Of a stretch of DNA of 64,000 nt, positions 46,663 to 59,648 are shown in pieces. This DNA comes from Lantana camara (lineage: Eukaryota > Streptophyta > Magnoliopsida > Lamiales > Verbenaceae). The position numbers and the translations under genes were made by a program. The stretch covers positions 110,765,501 to 110,829,500 of the forward strand of contig CM074857.1 in the NCBI GenBank assembly GCA_037501455.1, read 5' to 3'. The stretch's first letter is position 1, and each line of letters begins with the position of its first letter. The notes beneath the pieces were generated by a model, which was not told the origin of the DNA, did not search any database, and saw only the letters and a list, made by a program, of their open reading frames with translations.

Positions 46663-49600
46663 CCTGAAAATCTCAACAATTACAATATAGATATAGGTGC
46701 ATGTCGATTAGTAAGTGCATGTTCATATGAACAATTAATACAGATAATACCAAATAACCACATAAATGGTGCAAATGAATGCAAACAAACATATAACCCT
46801 ATGCCGAACGAACTAAACAGACCCTGCACAACACTAGAGCTCCGATTTTGCAACCAAGAGCTCTGATACCACTTTAGGATGTAGAACCCCGAGCGAAGAG
46901 CACTACACCCCCTGCACCACAGCCCAACACGTGTAACAAAATGGTAACTCCGCACACGAACCAAACCATGGCGAACGGGAGATAAACAAAATCTCACCTA
47001 AGCTAGGCGGTCTAGACCCTAATACAGAGCAAGAAATAAAATCAGATACAAATGCGAAAGCCATAGGATCAACGCATACAATCATACCTGCTCAAACAAA
47101 CTACAAGATATACATGCTATGCCACTCCAGGGCCAAATTAATCGTGCATATCACCAAGTTTCGAATCATATTCATATACATATCTCCAAAGTATCAAAGC
47201 AAAAGAATAAAGATGCGTTATGCAAAAGACTCGAACGACTCAAAAGAAAACCGCCACCTAGCTCAAACCGAACCCTGCACCTACAACTCAAAACAAAGGG
47301 GAAAAAAGAGAAACAACAACGAGGGTCAGTCCTAAAGACTGTTGAAAGGGTTGACACACGCACACGTACATATACATAAGAGCAGAGCATATTCAAAGTC
47401 ATAAAATTCACGAACCGAGGTGTGGTTTTTGCAATTTAAAACATTTTATCCCGTGATACTACATATACATAGAAAAGAGTTAGGCCGGAGGCCAAAATCC
47501 ACCAATCTTAGTAGTTAGAAGTCCTCTCCCATTTCACGAATCAAATTTATAATCAAATTATACTAACTCGGCGAGTACGAGTTTCCAAAGCAACCTCCTT
47601 CATATCATATTCAAATCATAATAAAATTCAAATGAAATCCAAATCAAACGCACCTCATCTACTCCTAGTGATGGAAAGGTTGTACATATCCTAACTATCC
47701 AAACATATATGTGTGGATCGTGAGTTTCATGACGCTCACGCCCGAGGATTCCATCCCCTACCAATATCCTAGAGGGTTCCAGGTTAATCCTTTCAAATTG
47801 GAGACTACACTCAGGCTTATCCCAACGGCCCGCTGCTGTCCCGGGCCTCCTGACTCGTAGACTCCGGGGCCCAAGTTCAAAATCAAATTCAGAGTTCATA
47901 TTCATATCAAAGGGCTTATCTTTCAAAGTCATACCTCACTAGATATTCAAATCACACACACCAACCCTTTTCAAAATAAATAAACAAAACAGAGCTACGT
48001 ATATATAAAAACATTTCCAAATAATTTCATAACAAACGGGCCAATTCCCATAAAATACGTACCAAACACGTATCTAAATATATATATATATATATATATA
48101 TACGTAGGTCACATGTAGGCTTAAAACACATTTAGGGTTGTAGGTCGAATTAACTAAAATAAAGAAACCTCACCTTGACCAACAAACCGAACGAACAAGC
48201 TCAAACCACACCTACGGAGCGGCTCCACACCAACGAGCTACTCTATTCAGACAATCTAAACACAATAGAAAACGCTAAGACTCAAAATGAACCAAAGAAA
48301 TGCTCATAAAATGCATATGGATGCAAATGATGCAATGCATGTCATATAAGTTCACACTTAGGCATATCGAAGCAAATAGCATATTGTCAAATAAAAATTC
48401 ATGAATTGAACACATGAAACATTAAATAAACTCACAAAACATCATATTATAGCATATCATAAGCATTCATAAGTTTAAAGTTCATAAGAGATGCTAGAGA
48501 TGTAAGAAAGCATCAAACATTCCATTTAAACGGTCATGTATTCACATCACATTCATACTTAGCAAACAAGGTCGTAACATTAAAATAAATAACAAAACGT
48601 ATCATATTACAACATATTAACATCTTAGGATCATAATTACGGTGGGAGAAATCAAATAAAATTGAAAACAAAACAAGAAAAGCAAGTACCCAACACATAA
48701 CATCAAAATGGAGCAAGAAATGGCCATACGAAAGACCTCACATAGCAGCCATTAAATGGATGCTCTGAGGCCAGACACGGGCGTGTCTCCCTTATAGAAC
48801 AAAGGGAGACATGGGGGTTTCCGAGGTCAGACACTCCTACCCCGTGTCACCCACAAAAGCAAGGGATACACAAGGGCGTGTCCATGCTCGTCTGTTGCGT
48901 CTTCTTCGAGTATCAGCTGCAAAACGAAAGAGAAAGCAAGCAAGGAGCAGAGTACAGTAGGGCAACAACATACACAACAATCCTAAGCATTTAACCATCA
49001 AATTTCATGCCAAAAACCTTCCCAAATCAGCCATAAATCACGCAGCAAACAAGGAGCAGTCATGGAGATCAAATTCATTCAAAAAGCTTCAATAAAAACC
49101 CAAGTTCTTCCATGGTGGATATTCACACACAACACATACATCAAATAAAAGTTCATAAATGCATAATGGCATCTAGTATGGTCACATTTCATGCATCAAA
49201 CTCCATAAAAACCAAACATAAGCTATGAATTCAAAAATGCAACTTAAACCTAACTATTCATGTTCTTCCTCATAACATGCTCAAAACTTGATGAAAATTC
49301 ACAAACCATAGCATAAAAGAACCAAAAAAAGATGGAGAACAAGAACATATGCTTATCTCTTGAAATGGTTGAATGATGAAGAAGATGGAGCTCAAAATCT
49401 CCTAAGGATGAATAGTAGCCGGTGAGTTCTCCTTAACCTTTTCTTTTCCAGCAAATTTCCCTTCTGTCTCTGCTGAATTTCGAAATGAGGGAACAAGGGT
49501 TGGGTAGTGGCTTGATTTAGGTTTAAGTGGGTCCAAGTTTGAGGTAATTTGGTCAAGTAATGAGAGAGTTTTGCTTAAAATGGTGAAAGGTCACAAATCT

Positions 49601-50074
49601 ACGTCGCGGGCTCGGTTCGGGCAAATTTCGGAGGTTCAAACGGGCTTAGAAAAATTAAAGGCCTATTCCATTGGCTATGAATCATCAAAATGAGTCCAAT
49701 AGTGGTGATGGATTTGAATCCAAATTGCCGAGTTCAAATTATATCGTCCGGAACCCAAGGTGCGATAAAACGTTATAGGCCCTCAAGTCCCAAAATCACA
49801 AAAATGGTCAAAGACCACGTCAAACAAGTCCGAAAACATTAAACGAGAATATAAACAAGTTCATAAATCACATATCTCATGCATAACAAGTTTTCACAAG
49901 AATCAGATTCAGATTCGAAGGCAAACGGTTCAAGTTCCAAGTCATACGTGCATAAACGTTCAAAATTCAAATATAAACTCTTAACAAATAATTTATCTAA
50001 TTCAAGTATTGCATATAAACATTATAATAAACACTATAATAAACACATAATTGTATAAATAAATAATTAAAAAG

Positions 50075-50921
50075 CACATAAATAAACTCAATTTTCAATC
50101 AATTAATACATTCCTGCAGTTCGAGAACAATGGGGTTAGTGTCATCTGCCACGAATGCAAAAAACCAGGGCACATTTGACCCAACTGCCCATTGCTAAAG
50201 AAGAATCAGGAAAACGAGGGCAGACCAAATTCCTACCTTTTCAATTGGGATATCGAGAATGAAAGAGAGCTATTTAACGATGAAGAAGACTGCATTGCTC
50301 TTATGGTGGACAATCAAGCAAGCATTCCTAACACTCCTCAAAATCAAAATGAAGACATTGAAGAAATAGACGTTGAAAATCTGTTTGAAACTTGCTCTAA
50401 TCATATTGAAAATCTTCTTAAAAGGAACAAAAAATTGGAGGAAAGTTTGCTAAACACCATTAAGGAAAAGAAAGACAATAGAGCATAGGGCAATTGATCA
50501 ATTGAAAATGAAGAAAGAACTTTTGGAAAAAGAAAATGAGCACATATCCTTGGAACACTCACGTCTTAGTGAAATCATACACAAAGTGAACAAGGAAAAG
50601 AAAAAACATGGGCACTTTCCTAGAAAAAGATGTTATAACTTTTGGAAACTTGGTCACATTCAATATTTGTGTCACACTCCCAAAATCTGGAGAACTAAAC
50701 AAATCTGGGTTCCATAAGTCAATCAGGATGTACCAAAAGCACACACTGCACTACACTCTAACAATGAATGACCCACAAATCATTGGGTACCTAAAACCAA
50801 ATGAAAATTACAGGTTGAAGGCTCTGTAACATCCTAGAAAAAAAAGTGGATCCTCGACAGTGGATGTTCTCGGCACATAATAGGTGAAAGAGTTGTTTTT
50901 CTAAAATCCAAGCTTATGAAG
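50075..50921 (+). pseudogene. SIRE-type copia gag 3' part and protease start
   Basis: Continuation of the 40,155-40,621 fragment beyond element B1. It shows a zinc knuckle CHECKKPGHI*PNC (CX2CX4HX4C with an in-frame stop) at about 50,148-50,190, an acidic stretch (NEDIEEIDVENLF), a lysine/glutamate-rich coiled-coil-like region, and a second degenerate knuckle near 50,630 (CYNFWKLGHIQYLC). The protease active site KWILDSGCSRHIIGE lies at about 50,850-50,895. This layout is characteristic of SIRE/Maximus copia elements. Stops and frame changes make it dead. It ends near 50,921, where LTR-like sequence starts. Confidence 0.75.
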
Positions 50922-51928
50922 TGTTAGGCGAAAAATGTTTGATACTTTGAGCCTATTTTCCACGTATTCTCTTGCCAATTAGGAGCCATATATTGCGTGA
51001 ATTTGCCCTTTTCAGTTAAATTCCACTAAGGAATCGGAATTGGCGAGATTGGAGCAAAAACGATGAAATGAGCACAAAAGTGATGTTGTCTGAGGAATAC
51101 ACTACAAACTTGGCAGCCGCGAAGAGATGAAAAAAACGCGATAGAGATTCTTTGAGAATCATGGCCGTGAAAGACTTTGCCTTTGAAATTTGGCGGTCGC
51201 GAAACCTCCCAAACGTGGACTCTTAGGAATTTTTGACTTTTTACTTATTGGGAGGATATAAGTACTTGAAAATCCTAAAACCTAAAGGGAGAGGAGTGAT
51301 CGGAGTGCAGCAGATTGGTGACAATCGAAAGATGCTAATAGACTTGGAATGAATTTTGTATCACATAGGGTTTCGAGTATAAAGATATTTAACTTGACTC
51401 TATGCAATTGGTAATTAATTTATCTATGTCAAAGCCGCTGCTTTTTAATTACAATCATCCTGTACTAATAACTTTGCTAACGAGACATTGGATTATAAGA
51501 ATAGGCAATGAGAACTAACCTGGTATCTGTGCTTGATCTTGAGAAAGACTTGTGCTTATTTTTGTGATGATAATTCTGAAAATCCGACAACCATTGATCC
51601 TTACATTGCTATCAATCTCCATGAATTCATTGTTCCCTATTTCCCATCATTGTTGATTTAATTCAGTTAATTGGTTATTTGTGGATGCTAGTTGAAAAAC
51701 CCCTTGAATGATTATTCCGGTCTATCGATTAACGAATATACGATGCGATTGGTTAGTTTCCTCCATCTCTGTGGGATCGACACCTATGTGCTACAATTTT
51801 CATGTGTACACTTGCACTACATAGGGTTTTAAACAAAACTCTCGCTTAGTATTAGTAGTTAGTGATTTAGACCTTTTTTATTTTTTTATTTTTTTTGTTT
51901 CATTGCATTAGGTTGATATTAGCTATTT
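50922..51928 (+). mobile_element. LTR-retrotransposon remnant (possibly Ty3 Tat/Athila-type LTR and leader)
   Basis: Starts TGTTAGGCGAAAAATG right after the protease fragment. A TCTCTGTGGGATCGACACC block near 51,760 followed by GTGTACACTTGCACTACA resembles the U5 end of Tat/Athila-group LTRs. It is followed by CTCGCTTAGTATTAGTAG, like their leader. No primer site, second LTR or coding domain was found. Assignment is from recall of family patterns only. Confidence 0.35.
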
Positions 51929-52801
51929 TTTGACACCCTGTCTCTTCGGCAATCCAGGTACGATGTCATGAGTGAGTTTAATTAAGTAATTTAATTGTTT
52001 TAACTGTAATTATCTGAAATACGTGATGTCACATACCTTACCTGTCAACATATATTTAATTTTAAATTATGTATGCCTTAGAATTTAATTATTATGTCAT
52101 TGGACTCAAAAGTCCATTTAATTGAAGTTTAGGGACCTAATCGCGATTAGGGTTTTTGATCCATTCTTCGGCTAACTTGAGCTCGAGAATTCAGATTCAA
52201 ATTTCGACTTCACCATTAGATTCGTTTCGATGACTTGGGTCCAACGGGACAAGCCTCACATTTTCCTGAAGCCATTTGGACCTCCCACCGATTTAAAATT
52301 CGAACCGATTCAACCGAACCGAACTGGTTTTTCTTTGGTTTTATCTCAAACCAAACCACCTCCCTCATTCTTACAAAAAACGATTCAAGGAGAGAAGAAA
52401 AAGAGAAGAAGGTTTTTCCTCCCCACACCGTAACTCAAGTTCATCTTTGTCTCTCGTCCGATCGACGATCCAAGGTAAGCTATGAATTCCTCACTTTGTG
52501 GGCTTCGTTTCTATCCAATTAAATCGCATTTTCTTTGTTTGATTTATTGAACTTGGAGAAGATAATTAATAGTGTTAATATATAAAAATTTAAAAATTTG
52601 CTTCCTTGCTCTCATACTTGAATAATATGCTCCAAGATTGATATATGTTGTTCTCTTAAGCGCCCTTGTCGTTTATTTACTGAAATTTTGATCGTTGGTT
52701 GATTGTAGCTTGAAAATCCATTAATGGAGCTTGAAAGTGCTTTCATGGCATCTTGTATTTTAGCATGATTTATAAGTTTAAAGTGTGTTTAAATGATTAA
52801 G
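51929..52801 (+). mobile_element. B-type Ty3 LTR, plus strand, truncated by element B2
   Basis: Begins TTTGACACCCTGTCTCTTCGGCAATCCAGG, matching the start of the B2 LTR read in reverse (TGTGACGCCCCGTCTCTTCGATAATCCAGG). The match continues through a GATTAGGG..TT block, TTGAGCTC.AGAATTC and CACCATT.GATTC.TTTCGATGA. Only about 870 bases are left before B2 interrupts; the remainder would lie beyond the right edge of the window. Confidence 0.7.
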
Positions 52802-54071
52802 TGTAGCACCACACACGGTGGGTCACCATATCCCCCGTACCTAAGCCCTATCCACATACGAGATGGAAAACTCGTACATGAACCAAGCAGAGGCGAACGG
52901 GAGACAGACAAACTCACACCTAAGCTAGGCGGAATGTAGACCCTGAACTTTAAAACTCAAACAAGCACAAGTGCGGAAGCGTAAACTTGCCATATAAAAG
53001 TCCAAACATACAGGTAACGGGTTCAACTAGCATAGATACCTAACCCTGAATATCAAATTCAGAAACATAAATCATAAACACAATAGGTTCATCTATCCCT
53101 AGAAGCCTATCCTGAATTCAAAACATAATTAAAACAATGCATAAATATTCATACATTCGTACAAACTTAATCAAATTCAAAATGCGTATGCAAAAGACCC
53201 AAACTAAGATAATGGCTCGACTCAACGAACGACTCCAAAGATCGACTCACGCTGCCTAGCTCGAACTCCAAAGCAAAACCGGCAAACTAAAAACATGGGG
53301 AGGGAGAGGGTCAGTCCAAAGACTGAGTGAGGGGCTACCCACACACACCTACATATATGTAAGAGCACAGCACGTACAAAAATCATAATATTCATTAACC
53401 TGGGGATAGTTTTTGCACAACAAATCATTTGACAGTGATACATACATATAGGTTTGCTTAGCAAAACAAACAAAACAAACTTATACATAGGTTCAAACCC
53501 TAGCACATCAAACATTTCATATCAAATCATATCAAAGCTTAACTTATCAAATCTTATCTTTTCAAAACTTAAGCATATTTTAACTTATTTACGAATCTAT
53601 CCCCGTTTCACAAACCAAGAGAAACATAACAAGACTCGGTGGGTACGAGTTCAAACCAACATTACACCCAAGACATATCATATCAAAACAAACTTTTGAA
53701 AACAAAACAGAACATACCATATCATATCAAATGTACCAACCTCTTCTTCGAGTGATGGAAAGGTTGTGTAACCCTATCCATCCAAGTAGATGAGGAGAGT
53801 GCTCAATGATTCTCCAACCCTCAGGACTCCGTCCCCCAACCAAACCTCCTGGTGGGTTCCGGTACATCCTTTCAAACAGTTGGAGACCGTGCTCATGAGT
53901 AGACCCCGATAACCCGACACCGTCCTGGGGCTCCTTCGCACAAATCTCTGGGGTCCATCAAATTTAAATTCATAAACAGAGTCATATTCATGTTCGGATT
54001 CAAATTCATATTCCTAACCCGCTACAGACAGACATAACTTATTCATATCGTACGTACATACGGACCATACA

Positions 54072-55989
54072 TGTTAGGAATAGTACCCTGAAAGCCAATG
54101 TAATAGTCTTCTTTAGTACTTTCCTTTTGTAAATCACAGACAATCTTTGAATAATACGAATTGAGGCAACACTTCTTTATATGCTCTTGTTTGATTGTGT
54201 GTTTCCTTTTGACTGTGCATGTATAAGAACTCCCCTAATCAATATGACTTATAGGACTCAACCATTTAGGTGAAGTGGTTCATGAGATGAGCCCTATATC
54301 ACATAAGTCATGATTAGAAATCACTCCAAGCCGATGAGTCCAAAAGACAGTGGGAGTGTCAACCTGACTCATTCGAGGCTTGCTCGTGTGATCACGCCCT
54401 TAAGAAGGACCACCTTGTTTCATAGGGTGCAAAGTGTATAGTTGATACGTGCGTGATACATGGGGGTGCTTACTTATTCTAAGTAGGTACACTGAGGTGT
54501 CCCATGTGAGAAGATTCCTAAATGGGAAAGGAAGTTTCTATTTCTGGAAATAGAAACTTCCAAATTAGGAAATATATCACGTGTCATTGATGTGATTAAG
54601 TGATCCTTAAACTTGAGGTTCCATTGATACTTTATGAGCTAACTCTGTAGTCTTAGGTGTAAGCTTTAAAGGGTGTCGCCTTAGACAACTGATTCAAGGC
54701 TTATGCTGGGGCTGCACAAGTGGCACATGAAAGTATATGAGAATCAATAAAGGACCTACTCTTGCATTAGCAAGATGATGATCTCTTATTGTGTAAGTCA
54801 TTCATGTACCATCTAGGAATCCTTGGCCAAGGCAGTGGATCAAGACATCCAGAAAAGGGTTTCTTGGATTGAGATCAAATGGATATGAAATGCACTTAGC
54901 ATTAAGATCAAGATTATTAGGGTACTAATTATTCCCTTGCCTTAGATCTTGATTGAGAGATGGGACGTAGGAGGATTGTATCTCACATATGTCAATGACT
55001 TAAAGGTTCTGTCGAATCGAGACATTCTTATTCAGTTAGGGGTCAAACACCTCTTGCTAGATATGGTCGTTTGACCTGTGGACTAATTAATTAATTAGAG
55101 AATTAATTAATTAGGGTCACTGATAATTGAATTAAGAACCTAGAGGGTCAAATACAATAACCCGGTCACGTGGGTTAAGGCTTGAATCGATTAAACGAGT
55201 TGATCGAACCATTAAGAGAATGGTGGGGCCCATACGTGTGGAACACGTGGATGACACGTATCCTTGTGACACATGTAGTCACATGTTTATGTGTATATAT
55301 ATTAAATACTTAATGTGTTAATTATTTAATGGTCTTTGATTTAATTTTGAATTAATATTAAAGTTCTAATTTGGAGAAATAAAGTCTAATAAATAATTAA
55401 TTATGAATTAATTAATTATTAGTCTTCAATTTATTTATTATTTAATAAATAAAGTAAAATAAAATATCTAAGAGAATTAGATATTATTCTTGCCCAACAA
55501 GCTGGTCAAAAGGTGGACATTTTGTCAAAGTAAGAGACTTAGTCTCCAAGCAAGAAATCCCTTTCCAAAAGAGTTTGGAATTCCTTGTCCAACAAGGAGT
55601 GGGGTTCGAACCCTAGCCTCATAAATAGAGGGGTTCGAACCCCATAGGGAGATGATACACAATTCTCCTTCTCCATAATATACACTAAACCCTAGAGCCT
55701 AAACACCGAATATAGAACTAGCATCCACCCTATTCGGATCGTGGTCGTGGTTGGTGTACTATTTCTCTAGAGGGCTACTATCGTGAAGTCTTGAAAGATT
55801 CGAAGGAGCTTTTGGGGATCAAGCCGCAAGAAGAGTGTTCTTGGGCAGCTAGAACGTGTCAAGAAAGCTACTAACTAAGTGAGTTTCTTGATCTCTACGA
55901 ATTTGGGAATAGGAATTACAAGATTCGGTCCTTGCTTAGTTGGGAAAAAATTTTAAATTCCGCTGTGTTTCTGTCTCGTTTTCCCAACA
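54072..55989 (+). mobile_element. Solo LTR, 1.9 kb, probably Ty1/copia
   Basis: Bounded by TGTTAGGAATAGTACC and CGTTTTCCCAACA, with the target duplication ATACA (54067-54071, 55990-55994). No primer site, purine tract or coding domain is inside, and no second copy is present, so it is a solo LTR. A CATAAATAG motif near 55,620 could be the LTR promoter. A TTTCCCAACA end and nearly 2-kb length suit long-LTR copia groups such as Angela or SIRE (inference). Orientation is plus if that promoter reading is right. Confidence 0.85.
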
Positions 55990-57367
55990 ATACATACATA
56001 CCTCACCTTGCCACAACCATGCTTTGCTTACCTCTCCGTGTTATTTCGCCGTTCACCCTCGGGACGGGGCTCATGAGAGGTACACGGTGTGAAGCATAAC
56101 GCTTTACTTACCTCTCCATGTCATTCCATAGCTCACCCTTCGAATGTGTTGGTTGGCTCACGAGAGGTACACGGTTTGAAGCATGGCGTAGCAATACCCA
56201 CAAATCATATCAAAACAGAAATCAAACATACATAGGCTCATACATAGCACTTCATACTTTCAAACGTATAACAAAATTATAAAAATACATACTCCACGCG
56301 TATTTTTGTATACTTAGGGCTTATAAGCCGCATGTATATAGAACGAGCATATTTCATTAGGGTTTAACTATAACCTAACCTCACCTTACACCGACGGAGA
56401 CGAAGACACAACGATCGATTCACCCCGGAATCACCCGGCCAACAAAACGTCATCCCGGGTGCGCCTGAACAAACTGAACACAAATACAAGACTTAGACTC
56501 AATAATCAACCACATAGACGCACGGCAAATGCAAGAACATACGTAGGGCATAGTCCATATGATGCATGATCCTAAATTATACAATTTACACATTATTGAA
56601 ATGCATACATACAATTCATAACAAACGAAGTGATGTATAGCGTAAAATAATCATAAACCACGTTGGGAGCATGCTCGGGAGGAAAGGAACGAACAAAAGC
56701 GGAAGAAACGGGCTAAAACACAAAAACCCCATTTTTGCACGGCGTCTCGGTCGCGCCCAAAACGGTCTCGCCCGTGACACAAAGTCAAAATACCAATTGC
56801 ACTGTCATTGCAGCCATGCCCAAAAGAAACTGGAAGACCGTTGTGGCCGCGACCAAAAACATCGCACCCGCAACGCAACAACAGACGCCTACTGACAAGG
56901 TGTCGCGACAAACGTATTTTTGGTCGTGGCTGCGACCGTGGTCCTGGCAGAACAGTCATGGCGGCTGTCGAGCGGGGAGGTTTCCAACCTCCCCAAAAAC
57001 ACCCCCTCACTCCACAAAATGGCATAAAATCGACATATAACATCATATAACACACGTAGAACACATTAAAGCACAAATCGGACTCCGAAACTAGCCCAAA
57101 CACCCCAAAACCCAAAATCCTCTATTTACCATCTATCCCAAATAGGCACATAATCATGAATTTAAGCCACAAAATGCACGTAGAATTGAAGTACATAATG
57201 AGAGGAATACAATGGCCACCTTGGATCGTTGATTGGATGAACGGATCCGGGTTCTTAAGCTTGAATGACTTGGGGTGGGGTTTTCTCTTCTCCCTTCTCT
57301 CTCTCTTGTGTCTCGATCGAAGTGGGGGAAAAAAAAAAGGGATTGGCCCTTTTTCTTAGGCTAAAAC

Positions 57368-59594
57368 TGTAACGCCCCGCTCACCCGATAAATAAGGTAC
57401 GTCACCTTCCAACCTTTTTATGTGTTTAATTATGTGATTGGTGCGTTGTGTGGCCCTCTTTTGAACTCTTTTAGAGTTAGGGCCCTTTTTGTAATTTTCT
57501 TCTTTTAGGGGGTTTTTTTGGTCACTTCTCGTTCGGTAGAGATTTTGACTTCTTTGATCCCTTTAACGCGTCCGGGGCAGCGAAACGAGTCCGTAGACTC
57601 TAAGTTTGCCCAATTCTGACTTCGTTAGCCCGTTCTCCCGACCATTTTTGTGTACGAGAACCCGAGATATATACTCGGATTTCCTCGTTTTGCGTCCCAA
57701 AATCAGATCAGCCTTCCTGCATCGTCTTCCTCCAACGATCAGTTACTGTTCACATACAGTGGAGGTGTAATTACACACACATGTCCGTTCTCGTTCGTTT
57801 CTCGACGGAATTCGACGTTTGAGTAGTGGAAATTTATCAGCTCGACGAGCCCGTCACGATGGTACAAGAATCACGGCCCGAAACTCAGCGGTGGTGGAGC
57901 TACGGCGAGCAGCGGGTGGCACGGCTTAGAGCCGCCACTTCGCCGCCTCTTCGCGGCGGACTTCCGGCGACACGCGCCACCCCATCTGAACAAGGAACTC
58001 CCGGCGCAACTCCAGTCTTAACAGCGTGGCCATTGGTGGCTGGACGACGGCTGAAGCGCCGCCTGAAGTGGTCGCGACGGCGGCGCGTCACTGTAGCAGC
58101 TTCTCTCGCCGCTTTCTGGCGACTTTTTCCGATGGGGTTTGGCGGTTTTCGGACGTTTTCGACCCCCTGAGTCAGTATCCGGTGGTGGTTTGAGCAGAAG
58201 ATGGCCGTAGGTGGGGTTTTCCGGCAAGGTAGCAGCGGCGCAGCTTTGGGGTGGCGGTTCGGCCCTTTTCCCGGCCGGTTTTGGTGATGACTTCTTCACA
58301 AAAGTTGCATGGAATGACAAAACTTAGCGGATGGCATCGGCGGCGTTCCAGGAACCGGCCGTTGGCGGCGGACCGGTGGTGAACCGGCCTGGACCGGCGA
58401 CTTCTCTCTCCCGCGATTTTTTCGGCGATTTGACTTGGGGCTTTTGTAGGGCTCGTTACGGGTTTTCCAACGGTATGCTCCGATTTCATTTTCATTTTAC
58501 GGTTTACGTTTAATTTCAATTTTCGTTCTTGGTATTTGGTTCGGTTTTTCGTCAACGAAGTCCGACGTGTTTGGTATTTTCTGAAATTGGTTAAGGGCTT
58601 TTGTCAAGCAGGCCGAGGCGTACGTTTCTGTCCTTCCGAGGATTTTTCCGACCACCGGAGGCGGTGTTCCGGTGGCTGTTCGGCCGGCTACAGTAGCGGC
58701 ATTCCGGTGACTTTCGGACAGAAGGTCCCTTTCGTTGTGGGTGAGTTCAACGCCACTTTCCGTTCGTCAATCGATGCCCGGTTGATTTGTTGTGATTTAT
58801 TTTGTGTATTTCTATTTATTTGAAATTAATTGTTTTAATTGCAATGAATTGTCAATTACTTGATTTGTCGATCAATATGAATTCCAATGTGTACGAAAGC
58901 ATGTATTAAATGAACTATGATATATGTTGATGCTTTGATTTGCAATTTGAACTCCGATATGCCGTATTTGAGCTATTTGTCTAACTTGAAGGGGTGTATG
59001 TGTAATTTTGTAAACAATATGAATATTGTTTGCTTTAATTAGGTAACCTTGTTAATTGAATCCGTTTAGTGATATATGAATTGAGTATGCCATGTGTGAA
59101 TTATATAAAATTGATATAGTTGGAATTGATATGTGACTTTGTGAGATTTAAGTGATTTGAATGTCTCTATTTTGTCTATTTTATAATTGTAAACTTGATA
59201 TACTTGAGTTATAAAGGTTATATGAAGTCATGACTTGATTTGCTATGAATTATGAAAGATATGAAATGATTGGGCTTGAAACCCTCATGTATGGAATGTA
59301 CTTGAACGAATTACTTGATTATGTAACTCCATAACATCATTTTACTTCTTATACCTCTCATATCATGTGTTTAGCATTGCCGTGCGTCTATGTGGTTTCA
59401 TATTGAGTCAATTCTCACAAGTACACATTGTTCCTTCTCTTGTACAGTTTGTTTCCAGGGCGGAGACTTCCAAATTGAATAGGCACCCGTATTGCTCTTG
59501 TTTCTTGTCTCGTGGTATTCTAGGTGAGGGTGTTTTCGTTCTAGTTACATATCAATCCCTACAACCCTTATGTGATAAGTTTTGGGCCAAAAAC

Positions 59595-59648
<54 letters not shown>

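Larger units (their letters stand above)
40622..50074 (-). mobile_element. Ty3/gypsy B-type element B1, both LTRs, collapsed interior
   Basis: The 3' LTR (left) is 40622-43815 and the 5' LTR (right) is 46880-50074, each about 3.19 kb and clearly homologous over their length. Reading leftward: iMet primer site TGGTATCAGAGCTCTTGG at 46,871-46,854, gag, pol scraps, then the purine tract AAGGGGAAGAGAT (43,816-43,830) before the 3' LTR (TGTGACGCCCCGAC). The outermost roughly 65 bases of the 5' LTR are missing at 50,074, so no target duplication can be read. The interior is only about 3.06 kb, far shorter than an autonomous Ty3 element. Long LTRs and iMet priming suggest a Tekay-like chromovirus (inference). 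A CA/TA microsatellite lies near 41,804-41,833 and a related TA tract near 48,079-48,102. Confidence 0.88.

Noticed and set aside
57826..58823. GC-rich frames of 95-127 codons on both strands, considered as a host gene
   Set aside because: They sit inside a solo LTR with clean ends and duplication, and the same sequence occurs in the LTR at 4,582-8,207.
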